Assembly: GCA_947307415.1 (NCBI GenBank)
Contig: CAMZJA010000017.1
Location: forward strand, 1 to 44,897
Direction: 5' to 3'
Origin: an uncultured Bacteroidales bacterium
GTDB lineage: Bacteria; Bacteroidota; Bacteroidia; Bacteroidales; F082
Length of the DNA: 44,897 nt
This document shows positions 30,141 through 38,249 of the stretch, piece after piece (within the stretch, counting starts at the first letter, position 1; each line of letters begins with the position of its first letter). The notes under the pieces were generated by a model. That model saw nothing but the letters and a program-made list of their open reading frames with translations, searched no databases and was not told where the DNA came from. Position numbers and translations under genes: made by a program.

Positions 30141-32188
30141 TATTCGTTTATGTTGCGAACTGAAACCCCGTTGTGGAAGTTTTCCAAGCCTTCTTTGAGG
30201 AACTGGACGAAGCCGTCTTTGTCGAGGTTGTAGGCACGAGGCTCGTGGAGCAGCTCGCCATTGTGACCCATGAGGCAGTAGTATGGCTGGGCGTTGGTGC
30301 CGAACTTGGTGATTTGGAAGTCGGCATATTTGCGTCCGATGGTTTTCTTCATCTTGCCATCGCCACCTTTAACCCATTCTTCCTCAGGGAGTTTGGTCTT
30401 GTCGTCGACATAAAGAGCAACGATTATGAAGTCGTCACGCAACATCTGCAAAACGCGCGGGTCGCTCCATACATTGGCTTCCATCTCGCGGCAGTTAACG
30501 CATCCGTGACCGGTGAAGTCGACGTAAAGCGGCTTGTTTTGTGCCTTTGCGCATGCCAATGCCTGCTCGTAATCGAAGTAGCCTTTCAATCCGTGAGGCA
30601 GATGGAAGATATCATTGAAACGAGGTTCTTCACAGAGAGCTGCTGTTGGTTTAGCCTGCTGTTGTTCAACTTGACCAGCCGGCACAGCTTTTACATTTTG
30701 TTGTATAAATTCAATAACCTTATCGGCATTTTCCTGATTGATGCGTTTGAGGTCGAAATCGAGTGTCTGTTGTGGTGGCAGATAGCCCGAGAGAGCTTTC
30801 AAAGGAGCACCCCACATTCCAGGAATCATGTAAACAACAAAGGTAAAGGTTATGATACTCAATATCAAACGACCAACACCGATTGACTCGACAGGGTCGT
30901 CGTTTTTGAATCTGATCTTGCCAAGGAGGTAGAAACCGAGCATTGCGAAGCAGACGATCCAGATACCGAGGTAGACCTCGCGATCGAGCAAATGCCAGTG
31001 GTATGTCTGGTCGGCGACGCTCAAGAACTTGAAGCCAAGCGCGACCTCGATGAAACCAAGGATAACCTTCACTGTGTTAAGCCAGCCGCCGCTCTTTGGC
31101 AGGTTTTTCAGCATTGACGGGAATAATGCGAAAAGTGCGAATGGCAATGCGAATGTGCAGGCGTAGCAGAACATAGTGAGGATTGGAGTCCAGAACTCGC
31201 CTGATGTCGATTTGATGAGCACTGTTCCAACGATAGGACCTGTGCAGGCGAATGAAACGAGTACCAAAGTCAATGCCATGAAGAACACGCCTGCGAGACC
31301 TTTTTTATCGGAATTGGCATCCGATTTGTTGACCAAGCTACTTGGAAGCACGATTTCAAACGCTCCGAAGAATGAGGCGGCGAAAATCATGAACACCAGG
31401 AAGAAGATGATATTCGGAATCCAGTGTGTTGACAACCAGTTGAAGATATCGCCAGTGACACTATCGCCACCGAAGATCCATGTCACCATGATGATTATTG
31501 CGATTGGCAAGGTGTAAAGCAATACTATGAAAATGAAGTACATAATGGCTTTAAAACGTCCTGCCGCCTTGTTTTCGCTGCCGTGGAGGAAGAACGACAC
31601 CGTCATAGGGATCATAGGGAAGACGCATGGGGTGAGCAATGCAGCCAAGCCCCAAAGGATTGCCTGAAGTATCATCGACAACAAGCTATCGCCTTCTTTT
31701 GTCTGAGCATCAGCATTTGCTATGGTTCCCGAGTTGAGGTTGATGTCGAATTCAACTACTGTAGGAGGCAGACATTGTCCATCATTGCACACCATGTATT
31801 CGAGTTCGCCTTTTACTGCAACCGGTTCTTTCCCAAGGACTTTCACCTTTTGGGTAAAGACAGCCTCTTTCTCAAAGAAACGCAGTTCCATATCGAAGAC
31901 CGGGTCTTGAAGCACTATGGCTTCGCTTTCTGTTACAGCACCAATTCTTTCATAATCAGTGGCTTCAGCGAAATAAAATGCTGTCGGGATAGGACCGCCA
32001 TCGGCGATGTTTTGCGAATAAACATGCCATCCGGCTTCGATGTCGGCTTTGAAAATGACATTATACTCGTTATTTCCCAGCGATTCAGTCGAAAAGCTCC
32101 ACTGTACAGGGTCGTAGATCTGTGCAACCGAAGTCATCGGTACTATAAACGAAATAATTAATGCGAAAAACAAATTAAGTTTTTTCAT
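30140..32188 (-). CDS. dsbD: Thiol:disulfide interchange protein DsbD
   Basis: 682 residues in three parts. A signal peptide and periplasmic N-terminal domain (~25-150) hold Cys residues near VCNDGQCLPP. Eight or so membrane helices follow (~165-490), with the conserved LTPCVFPMIP and FACTGPIVG, where one Cys in each can form the membrane disulfide. A C-terminal thioredoxin domain has CVNC at 563-566 (VDFTGHGCVNCREME). DsbD passes electrons from cytoplasmic thioredoxin to periplasmic thiol proteins. It has its own full-consensus promoter inside the 3' end of tilS. Confidence 0.94.
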   Translation of the reverse strand: MKKLNLFFALIISFIVPMTSVAQIYDPVQWSFSTESLGNNEYNVIFKADIEAGWHVYSQNIADGGPIPTAFYFAEATDYERIGAVTESEAIVLQDPVFDMELRFFEKEAVFTQKVKVLGKEPVAVKGELEYMVCNDGQCLPPTVVEFDINLNSGTIANADAQTKEGDSLLSMILQAILWGLAALLTPCVFPMIPMTVSFFLHGSENKAAGRFKAIMYFIFIVLLYTLPIAIIIMVTWIFGGDSVTGDIFNWLSTHWIPNIIFFLVFMIFAASFFGAFEIVLPSSLVNKSDANSDKKGLAGVFFMALTLVLVSFACTGPIVGTVLIKSTSGEFWTPILTMFCYACTFALPFALFALFPSMLKNLPKSGGWLNTVKVILGFIEVALGFKFLSVADQTYHWHLLDREVYLGIWIVCFAMLGFYLLGKIRFKNDDPVESIGVGRLILSIITFTFVVYMIPGMWGAPLKALSGYLPPQQTLDFDLKRINQENADKVIEFIQQNVKAVPAGQVEQQQAKPTAALCEEPRFNDIFHLPHGLKGYFDYEQALACAKAQNKPLYVDFTGHGCVNCREMEANVWSDPRVLQMLRDDFIIVALYVDDKTKLPEEEWVKGGDGKMKKTIGRKYADFQITKFGTNAQPYYCLMGHNGELLHEPRAYNLDKDGFVQFLKEGLENFHNGVSVRNINE

Positions 32189-32243
32189 AGTTAATTGATT
32201 ATCAGTGATTTAATTATATTACTCGTATTTCAAATACAAGTTA

Positions 32244-32275
32244 CAAAGTTATGGAAAAATTTTTTATTCTCCAAA
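32244..32275 (-). promoter_or_regulatory. Full-consensus Bacteroidota promoter for dsbD
   Basis: On the minus strand TTTG (32275-32272) and TAACTTTG (32251-32244) are 20 bp apart. The -33 element lies within the last codons of tilS. The leader is about 50 nt. Confidence 0.72.
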
Positions 32276-33592
32276 TTTTATTTCATAAATAGTTTTGGTC
32301 TTATCGGTAATCTTGAATCGATCATCAATTCTATAGCCGACAATCCATACGATTTGGTCGTTTGAGTCGACGAGGATTTGAGTGGTTTTCTTTTTGAATG
32401 TGGTGAAACTCAAGTCGTTAAAGAAATCGGAGACTAGTTTGGTGCCGCGCATACCGAGAGGGTGAAAGCGGTCGCCTTGCTGCCAAAAACGTGTTTTTAG
32501 AGGCAGTTTAAGTTTGTCGTAATCGAGTTGGGCGATATTTGAGTTAGAAGTGAGAAGTGAGAAGTTAGGAGTTCTTTCAAATTGAGATACCTTAAGGGCA
32601 TTAAAGGCGTTAATGGCGTTAATGCCTTTAGGGAAAATATCAACCGAATCTTTCTCAATAACCAATTGATATTCAAACGAATAGAACTCTTTTCCAGGTT
32701 CACCATCAAGGGCAGCAAAAATCGATTCGCATTGGGAAAAAGAGAAGCCAAAGGAGCGAATCCATTCAAAAAGAAGCTGCTTTGATAGAACGGGCTTTCT
32801 CCACTCGCTACGCTCGGTCGAAATGACAGGTTGTTGTAATGCGAATTTTTGAATTGAGTGCAAAACGCCGTCGACGGTTTCAATTTGAGAGATTTTTTCT
32901 TTTAGCAACTCTCTATATAATTGATTTTCAGCAGCTAAATGATTAACAGATTCAAGGATTTTTTCTCTTGCATCTGGTTTGATGCTGTCGAAAACAGGCA
33001 TCAGGTCGTGACGGATTTTATTACGCAGATAAACAGTGTCGCTGTTCGTGCTATCATCACGCCACTGAATGTTATTCTCAACCGCAAATTGCTTGATTTC
33101 TTCGCGTGAAGCCCACAGCAATGGCCTGATATACAATCCATTACAAGGCTGCATCGCTTTCAAACCTTTGATGCCGGAACCACGAAGAAGGTTAATAAAA
33201 AATGTTTCGATTTGGTCGTCAGCATGATGAGCCAATGCAAGCAGTTGCCCGCTGGCATTGACCATATCATTAAACCATGCGTAGCGCAGCTCGCGAGCAG
33301 CCATTTCAACGGAAACCTTTTGTGTTTCAACGTATTCCAATGTGTCGAACTGTCGGACGAAGAGCTTCACTCCTACCCTTTCAGCATATTCACGAACGAA
33401 TTGCTCGTCGCCGTCAGATTCCTTGCCGCGCAGATGAAAATTGCAGTGGGCAAAGGTGATGTCGTAGCCGCATCGTCTCAGAAGTTCCGCCAGCACCATC
33501 GAGTCGACACCGCCGCTCAAGGCAACGAGGATGCGGTCACCTTTATTAATAAGGTGTTGATTTTCGATATATTTACGGAATTTTTCAATCAT
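32264..33592 (-). CDS. tilS: tRNA(Ile)-lysidine synthase with repeat-derived inserts
   Basis: 442 residues. The PP-loop ATP pyrophosphatase motif SGGVDS is at 26-31, and the family-specific AHHADDQIETFFINLLRGSG (from 121) and RNKIRHDLMP (190-199) are present. The enzyme converts C34 of tRNA-Ile(CAU) to lysidine so that AUA is read as isoleucine. The C-terminal half is odd: residues ~255-266 (PVISTERSEWRK), 322-334 (KGINAINAFNALK) and 341-351 (TPNFSLLTSNS) are encoded by, respectively, a dispersed intergenic repeat, a 9-base tandem repeat and an ACTTCT-type repeat. All are in frame, and the catalytic N-terminal domain is intact, so the gene should still be functional. Confidence 0.93.
   Translation of the reverse strand: MIEKFRKYIENQHLINKGDRILVALSGGVDSMVLAELLRRCGYDITFAHCNFHLRGKESDGDEQFVREYAERVGVKLFVRQFDTLEYVETQKVSVEMAARELRYAWFNDMVNASGQLLALAHHADDQIETFFINLLRGSGIKGLKAMQPCNGLYIRPLLWASREEIKQFAVENNIQWRDDSTNSDTVYLRNKIRHDLMPVFDSIKPDAREKILESVNHLAAENQLYRELLKEKISQIETVDGVLHSIQKFALQQPVISTERSEWRKPVLSKQLLFEWIRSFGFSFSQCESIFAALDGEPGKEFYSFEYQLVIEKDSVDIFPKGINAINAFNALKVSQFERTPNFSLLTSNSNIAQLDYDKLKLPLKTRFWQQGDRFHPLGMRGTKLVSDFFNDLSFTTFKKKTTQILVDSNDQIVWIVGYRIDDRFKITDKTKTIYEIKFGE
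32543..32573 (-). repeat. ACTTCT-type tandem repeat inside tilS
   Basis: On the minus strand ACTCCTAACTTCTCACTTCT is followed by CACTTCTAACTC, 8-base units read as TPNFSLLTSNS. The same kind of unit forms gene-end repeats elsewhere in the window. Confidence 0.6.
32588..32627 (-). repeat. 9-base tandem repeat inside tilS
   Basis: Four successive units on the minus strand, GGCATTAAC, GCCATTAAC, GCCTTTAAT, GCCCTTAAG, encode GIN-AIN-AFN-ALK. Confidence 0.7.
32796..32828 (-). repeat. Dispersed TGTCATTTCGA repeat inside tilS
   Basis: On the minus strand TGTCATTTCGACCGAGCG runs into TAGCGAGTGGAGAAA; the same element is intergenic at 33615-33653 and 11972-12080. Here it is translated in frame as VISTERSEWRK. 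Confidence 0.78.
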
Positions 33593-33614
33593 TTATGTTA
33601 TCGTTAATCATTAT

Positions 33615-33653
33615 GAGATTTCTCCACTACGCTTCGTTTCGGTCGAAATGACA
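33615..33653. repeat. Dispersed TGTCATTTCGA...GAGAAATC repeat, intergenic copy
   Basis: On the minus strand TGTCATTTCGACCGAAACGA followed by AGCGTAGTGGAGAAATCTC. It fills most of the 61-base gap between the tail-anchored hypothetical gene and tilS. Confidence 0.75.
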
Positions 33654-34271
33654 TCAGAAATATAGGTAAACCAGCAGAAATCCGATGCCGAGACCGACGG
33701 CGGTGCAGATGGCGTACCACATCAGTTTTTTCCACGGCGACGCGTCCGGCTCAATAACTTCCTCAATCTTTTTCTTAGGAATGACATCACCGACAAAAAT
33801 CTCTTCTTTTTCAGCATTTTCAATCGATTCCGAAAGTGCAGGCTCTAAAAATATCAGACCTGAATTTTTAATAGGCTTTGCTTTGCCTCGGAAATAATAA
33901 TCGACGCAATAGTTGTTTTCCAACAGAATTATCACGCCAGTGTTATCGTCATCAGTGCCTTTTGCCACAATCTTAGCGCGACGGCCGTAATTTTGTTTGA
34001 GTAAAATCTCATTATCGTCGACAGTGAGATAAGCGACAACCGGCTCAGCTTCCTGGGTCTCTTTCTCGGCAGAAGTGAGATAAATCACCAAAAGACTCAC
34101 AGCCAATGTACTCAAATCATCATGCAGACCGATAATCACTTGATTATCAGGAAGTTGATAAAACCAGAAATTCACTTCAGGATTGAAAGAATGTGGATAC
34201 AGTTTAACCCATTCCTTCACCAGACCGATGACTTCGTCTTTTTGTAAGCCTTTAACTTTGATATAGTCCAT
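33654..34271 (-). CDS. Hypothetical protein with C-terminal membrane anchor
   Basis: 205 residues, not recognised. The N-terminal ~95 residues (MDYIKVKGLQKDEVIGLV...LHDDLSTLAVSLLVIYL) and the following ~60 look like a soluble alpha/beta fold. Residues ~130-175 are acidic and may be a flexible linker. The last ~22 residues (WYAICTAVGLGIGFLLVYLY) are a single membrane helix preceded by PWKKL, so the protein looks tail-anchored with its bulk in the cytoplasm. The ATG overlaps the stop of the flavin reductase gene (TAATG), so the two are coupled. Its stop codon lies at the border of the dispersed repeat. Confidence 0.75.
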   Translation of the reverse strand: MDYIKVKGLQKDEVIGLVKEWVKLYPHSFNPEVNFWFYQLPDNQVIIGLHDDLSTLAVSLLVIYLTSAEKETQEAEPVVAYLTVDDNEILLKQNYGRRAKIVAKGTDDDNTGVIILLENNYCVDYYFRGKAKPIKNSGLIFLEPALSESIENAEKEEIFVGDVIPKKKIEEVIEPDASPWKKLMWYAICTAVGLGIGFLLVYLYF

Positions 34272-34852
34272 TATTTTTTCCTTTTATGTTGAATTTTCTC
34301 TACTGAGAAACCGAATTTGCCGAGTTTTTCGCCTAAAGCGTAGTATTTTCCATGCGAATAAGTGATTAATTCCGCTTGATTAAGCTGGAAAAGTCCAGTG
34401 CTTGGGTCGAAATATTTCTCATCACCGTTAACTGCCACCACCTCTGCCAAAAACATATCATGAGTGCCTAATTCTTTGACTTCCAGTACCTTACATTCAA
34501 TATTCAGAGGTGATTCGGCTATCAATGGCGCTTTCACTACCTGCGCTTTTTCAGGAGTGAGATGCATTTCCTTGAATTTATCATAGTCTCTCCCCGAACG
34601 CACCCCGCACCAATCGGTGGCTTTTACCAGTTTTTCGGTGGTGAGATTTATCACAAACTCCTTGGTTCTCATGATGATATCATGTGAATGACGTTCCTTC
34701 CTCAATGAGATATAACACAGCGGAGGGTCGGAGCACAGCGTTCCCGTCCAAGCCACTGTGATGATGTTGTAGTTTTCGGGGCTATCGCCGCACGAGACCA
34801 TCACCACTGGCAGTGGGTAAAGCATATTTCCAGGTTTAAATGTCTTTTTCAT
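34271..34852 (-). CDS. Flavin reductase-like FMN-binding protein
   Basis: 193 residues from ATG 34852. An in-frame ATG at 34879 would begin upstream of the promoter box at 34857-34864, so it is rejected. The fold is a split beta-barrel: PLPVVMVSCGDSPENYNIITVAWTGTLCSDPPLCYISL near the start, then HDIIMRTKEFVINL and WCGVRSGRDYDKF, typical of the flavin reductase/FMN-binding family (DIM6/NTAB type). It probably binds FMN and reduces flavin or a related acceptor; the partner is unknown. The message is predicted to be nearly leaderless. It is first in an operon with the tail-anchored hypothetical and probably tilS. Confidence 0.87.
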   Translation of the reverse strand: MKKTFKPGNMLYPLPVVMVSCGDSPENYNIITVAWTGTLCSDPPLCYISLRKERHSHDIIMRTKEFVINLTTEKLVKATDWCGVRSGRDYDKFKEMHLTPEKAQVVKAPLIAESPLNIECKVLEVKELGTHDMFLAEVVAVNGDEKYFDPSTGLFQLNQAELITYSHGKYYALGEKLGKFGFSVEKIQHKRKK

Positions 34853-34856
34853 GGTG

Positions 34857-34864
34857 CAAAGATA
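34857..34864 (-). promoter_or_regulatory. -7 promoter element for the flavin reductase gene, abutting the ATG
   Basis: Minus-strand TATCTTTG (34864 to 34857) is followed by CACC and then ATG at 34852; four bases separate box and start codon. The box touches the korB terminator. Confidence 0.62.
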
Positions 34865-34895
34865 AAAAAATCCCGTCAAAATGACGGGATTTTTT
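34865..34895 (-). terminator. Terminator of the korA-korB operon
   Basis: AAAAAATCCCGTCA (34865-34878) pairs perfectly with 34882-34895 around a 3-base loop, with a T-tract on the minus strand. Confidence 0.92.
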
Positions 34896-34911
34896 CGTTG
34901 TTAGTATATCA

Positions 34912-35946
34912 TTATTTGATATCCCAAGTTGTGCCGCTGTTAAGCAGGTCGTCGACAGTCTTGATGTTCGACTTAGCTGATTCGCGTTCGATGACGTCGG
35001 TGAGGCAGTCGTCGTATGTTGGAGCTTCCACGTTGCGGATAACGCCGATAGCGACTGGGAACGCAGGAGGCATCATATGGGCGAGCATCATGTGGATACC
35101 TGTGTTCTCTTCTTTCTCGTCGTGAACAAGGATATCTTTTTCAGTGATGCCGTTTTCGCCGATTGTGACGACTTCGAGCTTGTTGCCGTTGAGACGAAGA
35201 CCTTTATTTCTCTCCTTACCGAAGATGAGAGGTTTGCCGTGTTCGCACTTCACCTGCATATCGTCGCGGACGTCCTTGCCTGTGATGTTTTCGTGAACGC
35301 CGTTCGAGAAAATCATACAGTTTTGGAGCACCTCGATGACCGACATACCGTCGTGATTCTTAGCTCTCAAGCAGATATCGGTGAGTTCCTTGGTGTTGAC
35401 ATCAACGCCACGGGCGAAGAACTTGCCGCCAGCGCCGATAACGAGTTCACCAACATTGAATGGATCCTCGTAAGTACCTTGTGGAGAAGTCTTTGTGACT
35501 GTGCCACGGAATGTACATGGTGAGAACTGGCCTTTTGTCATACCGTAGATACGGTTGTTGAACAGAAGGAGGTTCATGTCCATGTTACGACGGACAGCGT
35601 GGATGAAGTGGTTACCACCGATAGCTGTGCAGTCGCCGTCACCGGAGACGATCCATACTGAGAGGTTAGGATTCGCGAGTTTCACACCTGTTGCGATAGC
35701 GCAAGCGCGGCCATGGATGCTGTGGAATCCGTAGGTGTTCATATAATGTGGAAAACGTGATGAGCAGCCGATACCAGAAACGACGCAGATGTCTTCTTTT
35801 CTCTTACCGAGCTGCGGGAACACGTCCTGTAAAACCTTCAAAATAGCGTGGTCACCGCAACCTGGGCACCATTTCACTATCTGATCGCAAACGAAATCTT
35901 CTTTAGTAAGATTAACAACCTGATTATTTAAATTTGTGTTTTCCAT
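34912..35946 (-). CDS. korB: 2-oxoacid:ferredoxin oxidoreductase, beta (TPP) subunit
   Basis: 344 residues. CPGCGDH (27-33) and GIGCSSR (58-64) are conserved in the beta subunits, and the thiamine pyrophosphate-binding GDGDCTAIGGNHFIHAVRRN begins at 102 and continues to NN near 131. With KorA it would catalyse oxidative decarboxylation of 2-oxoglutarate (or another 2-oxoacid) to the acyl-CoA, reducing ferredoxin. It starts 7 bases after korA, and a strong terminator follows. Strong codon bias suggests high expression. The substrate is inferred from the KorAB-type layout. Confidence 0.93.
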   Translation of the reverse strand: MENTNLNNQVVNLTKEDFVCDQIVKWCPGCGDHAILKVLQDVFPQLGKRKEDICVVSGIGCSSRFPHYMNTYGFHSIHGRACAIATGVKLANPNLSVWIVSGDGDCTAIGGNHFIHAVRRNMDMNLLLFNNRIYGMTKGQFSPCTFRGTVTKTSPQGTYEDPFNVGELVIGAGGKFFARGVDVNTKELTDICLRAKNHDGMSVIEVLQNCMIFSNGVHENITGKDVRDDMQVKCEHGKPLIFGKERNKGLRLNGNKLEVVTIGENGITEKDILVHDEKEENTGIHMMLAHMMPPAFPVAIGVIRNVEAPTYDDCLTDVIERESAKSNIKTVDDLLNSGTTWDIK

Positions 35947-35953
35947 GGTACTC

Positions 35954-37795
35954 TTATTTTAAAAGGTCATTAAACTTATTTTCTAACTCTGCTGTGAGGA
36001 ATGGGAGACCCTGGATCTTGTTGTATTGCTCATACTTGAAGTCAGGCATCTTCTCTCTGAGGTAGTTCACAAACTGACCGTTGTTGTTCTCACAAACGAG
36101 GATCTTCTTGTGACCACTCAACACCTTTGCTGTGTTCTTTGGCAGAGGCATGATGTGGCGGAAGTGTGCGTGAGCGACTGACTTGCCTTCTTCAAGCATC
36201 TTCTCGACGACTGAGAGGACAACGCCGTATGTGCCGCCCCAGCTCACCACGAGGAGGTCAGCGTTAGGGTCACCGACGATCTCCTGTTCAGGGATGAAGT
36301 TGGCGACGCGCTGCACTTTCTCTTCACGAAGCTCTGTCATGAGCTGGTGGTTCTTCGGGTCGAGTGAGAGGTTACCGCTGCCGTTGGCCTTCTCAAGACC
36401 GCTGATGCGGTGACGGAGACCTTCTGTTCCAGGGATAGCCCACATTCTGCTAAGTTTTTCCTCATCGCGTTTGTATGGCTGATAGCCAGGCTCGTTATCT
36501 TTCGCGATTGGCGGAACGATAGCCGGGAGGTCAGCGACTCTTGGGATGCGGAGTATCTCAGAACCATTACCGAGAGCACCTTCGGTGAGAAGGATGACAG
36601 GTGTCATGTGCTCCATTGCGAGCTTAGCGGCTTCGTATGCTGAATAGAAGCAGTCGGCTGAGCTGCGTGCTGCCAATACGATAAGAGGAGCATCACCGTT
36701 ACGGCCGTAGAGAGCCTGCATGAGGTCGCTCTGTTCTGACTTGGTCGGGAGACCTGTTGAAGGGCCGCCACGCTGTACGTCGACAACGACGAGTGGAAGC
36801 TCTGTCATGACTGCGAGGCCGAGGGCTTCTGACTTCAATGAAAGACCAGGACCTGATGTTGTGGTCACTGCGAGGCAGCCAGCGAATGAAGCGCCGAGTG
36901 ACGAGCAGATACCCGCGATCTCGTCTTCAGCCTGGAAAGCCTTTACCTTTAAGTTTTTATATTTCACCAACTCTGCAAGAATATCTGTAGCAGGAGTGAT
37001 AGGATAAGAACCGCAGAAAATCTGACGGCCCGAGCGCTCTGCTGCTGCCATCAAACCCCATGCTGTAGCGACGTTACCGGTGATATCACGGTATTTGCCT
37101 TTAGCAAGGTTTGCCGGCTCGATACGATATGTATTGGCAAAGATTTCCATGGTGTCAGCGTAGCTGTAACCTGCTGCGACAACAGTCTGGTTAGCTTTGA
37201 TAACATCTGGTTTGTTCTTGAATTTGTTGTTGAAATATGCGTTCAACATGGTGATGTCGCGGTTGAAGAGGTACATCACGATGCCAAGAGCGAACATATT
37301 CTTTGACTTGAGCATTGCCTTGCGGTCCCAACCGAAGTCTTTCAAAGCCTCGAGTGTCATTGAGGTGATAGGGGCTTTGACAACTTTGTACTGGCTGAGG
37401 GTGTCATCCTGTGTCGGGTCGGTGGTGTAGCCGGCTTTCTCGAGAGCTTTGTCGTTCATCGAGTCGACGTCGAAGATGATTGTTGTGCCAGGTTTGAGCC
37501 AGCGCATGTTAGCTTTGATTGAAGCAGGGTTCATTGCGACGAGCACATCGCAGAGGTCGCCTGTGGTGTGAACCGGTTTGTGTCCAAAATGCACCTGGAA
37601 TCCTGAAACGCCAGACACAGTTCCTTGTGGTGGACGGATTTCTCCAGGATAGTCCGGGAACGTGGCAAAGTCATTGCCTGCCAGAGCTGTTGAGTCGGAA
37701 AACAGGTTTCCTGTCAGCTGCATACCGTCGCCAGAGTCACCCGCGAAGCGAATGACAACGTGTTCAAGTTCTACAACTTTTGATCTGTTAGCCAT
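35954..37795 (-). CDS. korA: 2-oxoacid:ferredoxin oxidoreductase, gamma-alpha fused subunit
   Basis: 613 residues. The N-terminal ~190 residues are the gamma domain (VVIRFAGDSGDGMQLTGNLF, DYPGEIRPPQGTVSGVSGFQ). The alpha part follows from ~230 (GNVATAWGLMAAAERSGRQI, SYPITPATDILAEL, AEDEIAGICSSLGASFAG, TTTSGPGLSLKSEALGLA, VVVDVQRGGPSTGLPTKSEQ), the TPP-pyrimidine domain. Such gamma-alpha fusions pair with a small beta subunit and are usual in Bacteroidota. It opens the korAB operon under the promoter at 37876-37883. A ferredoxin gene lies divergently upstream. Confidence 0.94.
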   Translation of the reverse strand: MANRSKVVELEHVVIRFAGDSGDGMQLTGNLFSDSTALAGNDFATFPDYPGEIRPPQGTVSGVSGFQVHFGHKPVHTTGDLCDVLVAMNPASIKANMRWLKPGTTIIFDVDSMNDKALEKAGYTTDPTQDDTLSQYKVVKAPITSMTLEALKDFGWDRKAMLKSKNMFALGIVMYLFNRDITMLNAYFNNKFKNKPDVIKANQTVVAAGYSYADTMEIFANTYRIEPANLAKGKYRDITGNVATAWGLMAAAERSGRQIFCGSYPITPATDILAELVKYKNLKVKAFQAEDEIAGICSSLGASFAGCLAVTTTSGPGLSLKSEALGLAVMTELPLVVVDVQRGGPSTGLPTKSEQSDLMQALYGRNGDAPLIVLAARSSADCFYSAYEAAKLAMEHMTPVILLTEGALGNGSEILRIPRVADLPAIVPPIAKDNEPGYQPYKRDEEKLSRMWAIPGTEGLRHRISGLEKANGSGNLSLDPKNHQLMTELREEKVQRVANFIPEQEIVGDPNADLLVVSWGGTYGVVLSVVEKMLEEGKSVAHAHFRHIMPLPKNTAKVLSGHKKILVCENNNGQFVNYLREKMPDFKYEQYNKIQGLPFLTAELENKFNDLLK

Positions 37796-37875
37796 AAGAA
37801 ATTGAATTTAATTTATTATATTTTAATTACTTAGATAATTATTGACAATTATTTATGATTGCTCAAATTTTTCTG

Positions 37876-37883
37876 CAAAGGTA
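37876..37883 (-). promoter_or_regulatory. -7 promoter element for korA-korB
   Basis: Minus-strand TACCTTTG (37883 to 37876), leader about 75 nt. No clear -33 TTTG in the A/T-rich region. Confidence 0.6.
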
Positions 37884-37985
37884 CGCATATATTTTATATA
37901 AAAAAATAATTATGTAAAATAATTTTCACTTTTTTTGATTAAAAAAATATTTTTCAAAAAACGTGTTGTGTATTAGAAAAACCTC

Positions 37986-37993
37986 TATCTTTG
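37986..37993 (+). promoter_or_regulatory. -7 promoter element for the ferredoxin gene
   Basis: TATCTTTG 26 bases before the ATG at 38020. An imperfect TTG lies near 37966. Confidence 0.62.
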
Positions 37994-38019
37994 CAAGACA
38001 AATTCTAAACAAAAAAAAT

Positions 38020-38187
38020 ATGGCATACAAAATTTTAGACAGCTGTGTAGCTTGCGGTACTTGCATCGACGAGTGCCCAGTCGGCGCTATTTCAGAAGGT
38101 AGCATCTATTCAATCAACGCTGATAACTGCGTTTCATGCGGCACATGCGCAAGCGTTTGCCCTAACGAAGCAATCGTTGAGGACTAA
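38020..38187 (+). CDS. Small 2[4Fe-4S] ferredoxin
   Basis: 55 residues from ATG 38020; the frame can be opened to 37963, but the added part lies across the promoter and is not ferredoxin-like. Two clostridial-type cluster motifs are complete: CVACGTCIDECPVGAI (near residues 9-24) and CVSCGTCASVCPNEAI (near 38-53). It is a likely electron acceptor for the KorAB complex encoded divergently next door, although it could also serve other ferredoxin-linked enzymes. Codon use suggests high expression. A terminator follows after 28 bases. Confidence 0.95.
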   Translation: MAYKILDSCVACGTCIDECPVGAISEGSIYSINADNCVSCGTCASVCPNEAIVED

Positions 38188-38209
38188 TAGAATCCACACA
38201 GATTATCGA

Positions 38210-38249
38210 AAAAACGTAGGGGCGAATATCATTCGCCCCTACATTTTTT
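38210..38249. terminator. Bidirectional terminator between ferredoxin and GH2 genes
   Basis: GTAGGGGCGAAT (38216-38227) pairs perfectly with ATTCGCCCCTAC (38231-38242) around ATC, with A and T tracts on the two sides. The hairpin core also resembles a widespread bacterial intergenic repeat. Confidence 0.85.

Noticed and set aside
37840..37862. ATAATT...AATTAT inverted repeat in the kor/ferredoxin divergent region as an operator
   Set aside because: The sequence is so A/T rich that such palindromes are expected by chance, and no nearby regulator supports it.
38216..38242. GTAGGGGCGAAT hairpin as a new repeat element
   Set aside because: Only one copy is in the window and its position and T-tracts are fully explained by a bidirectional terminator.
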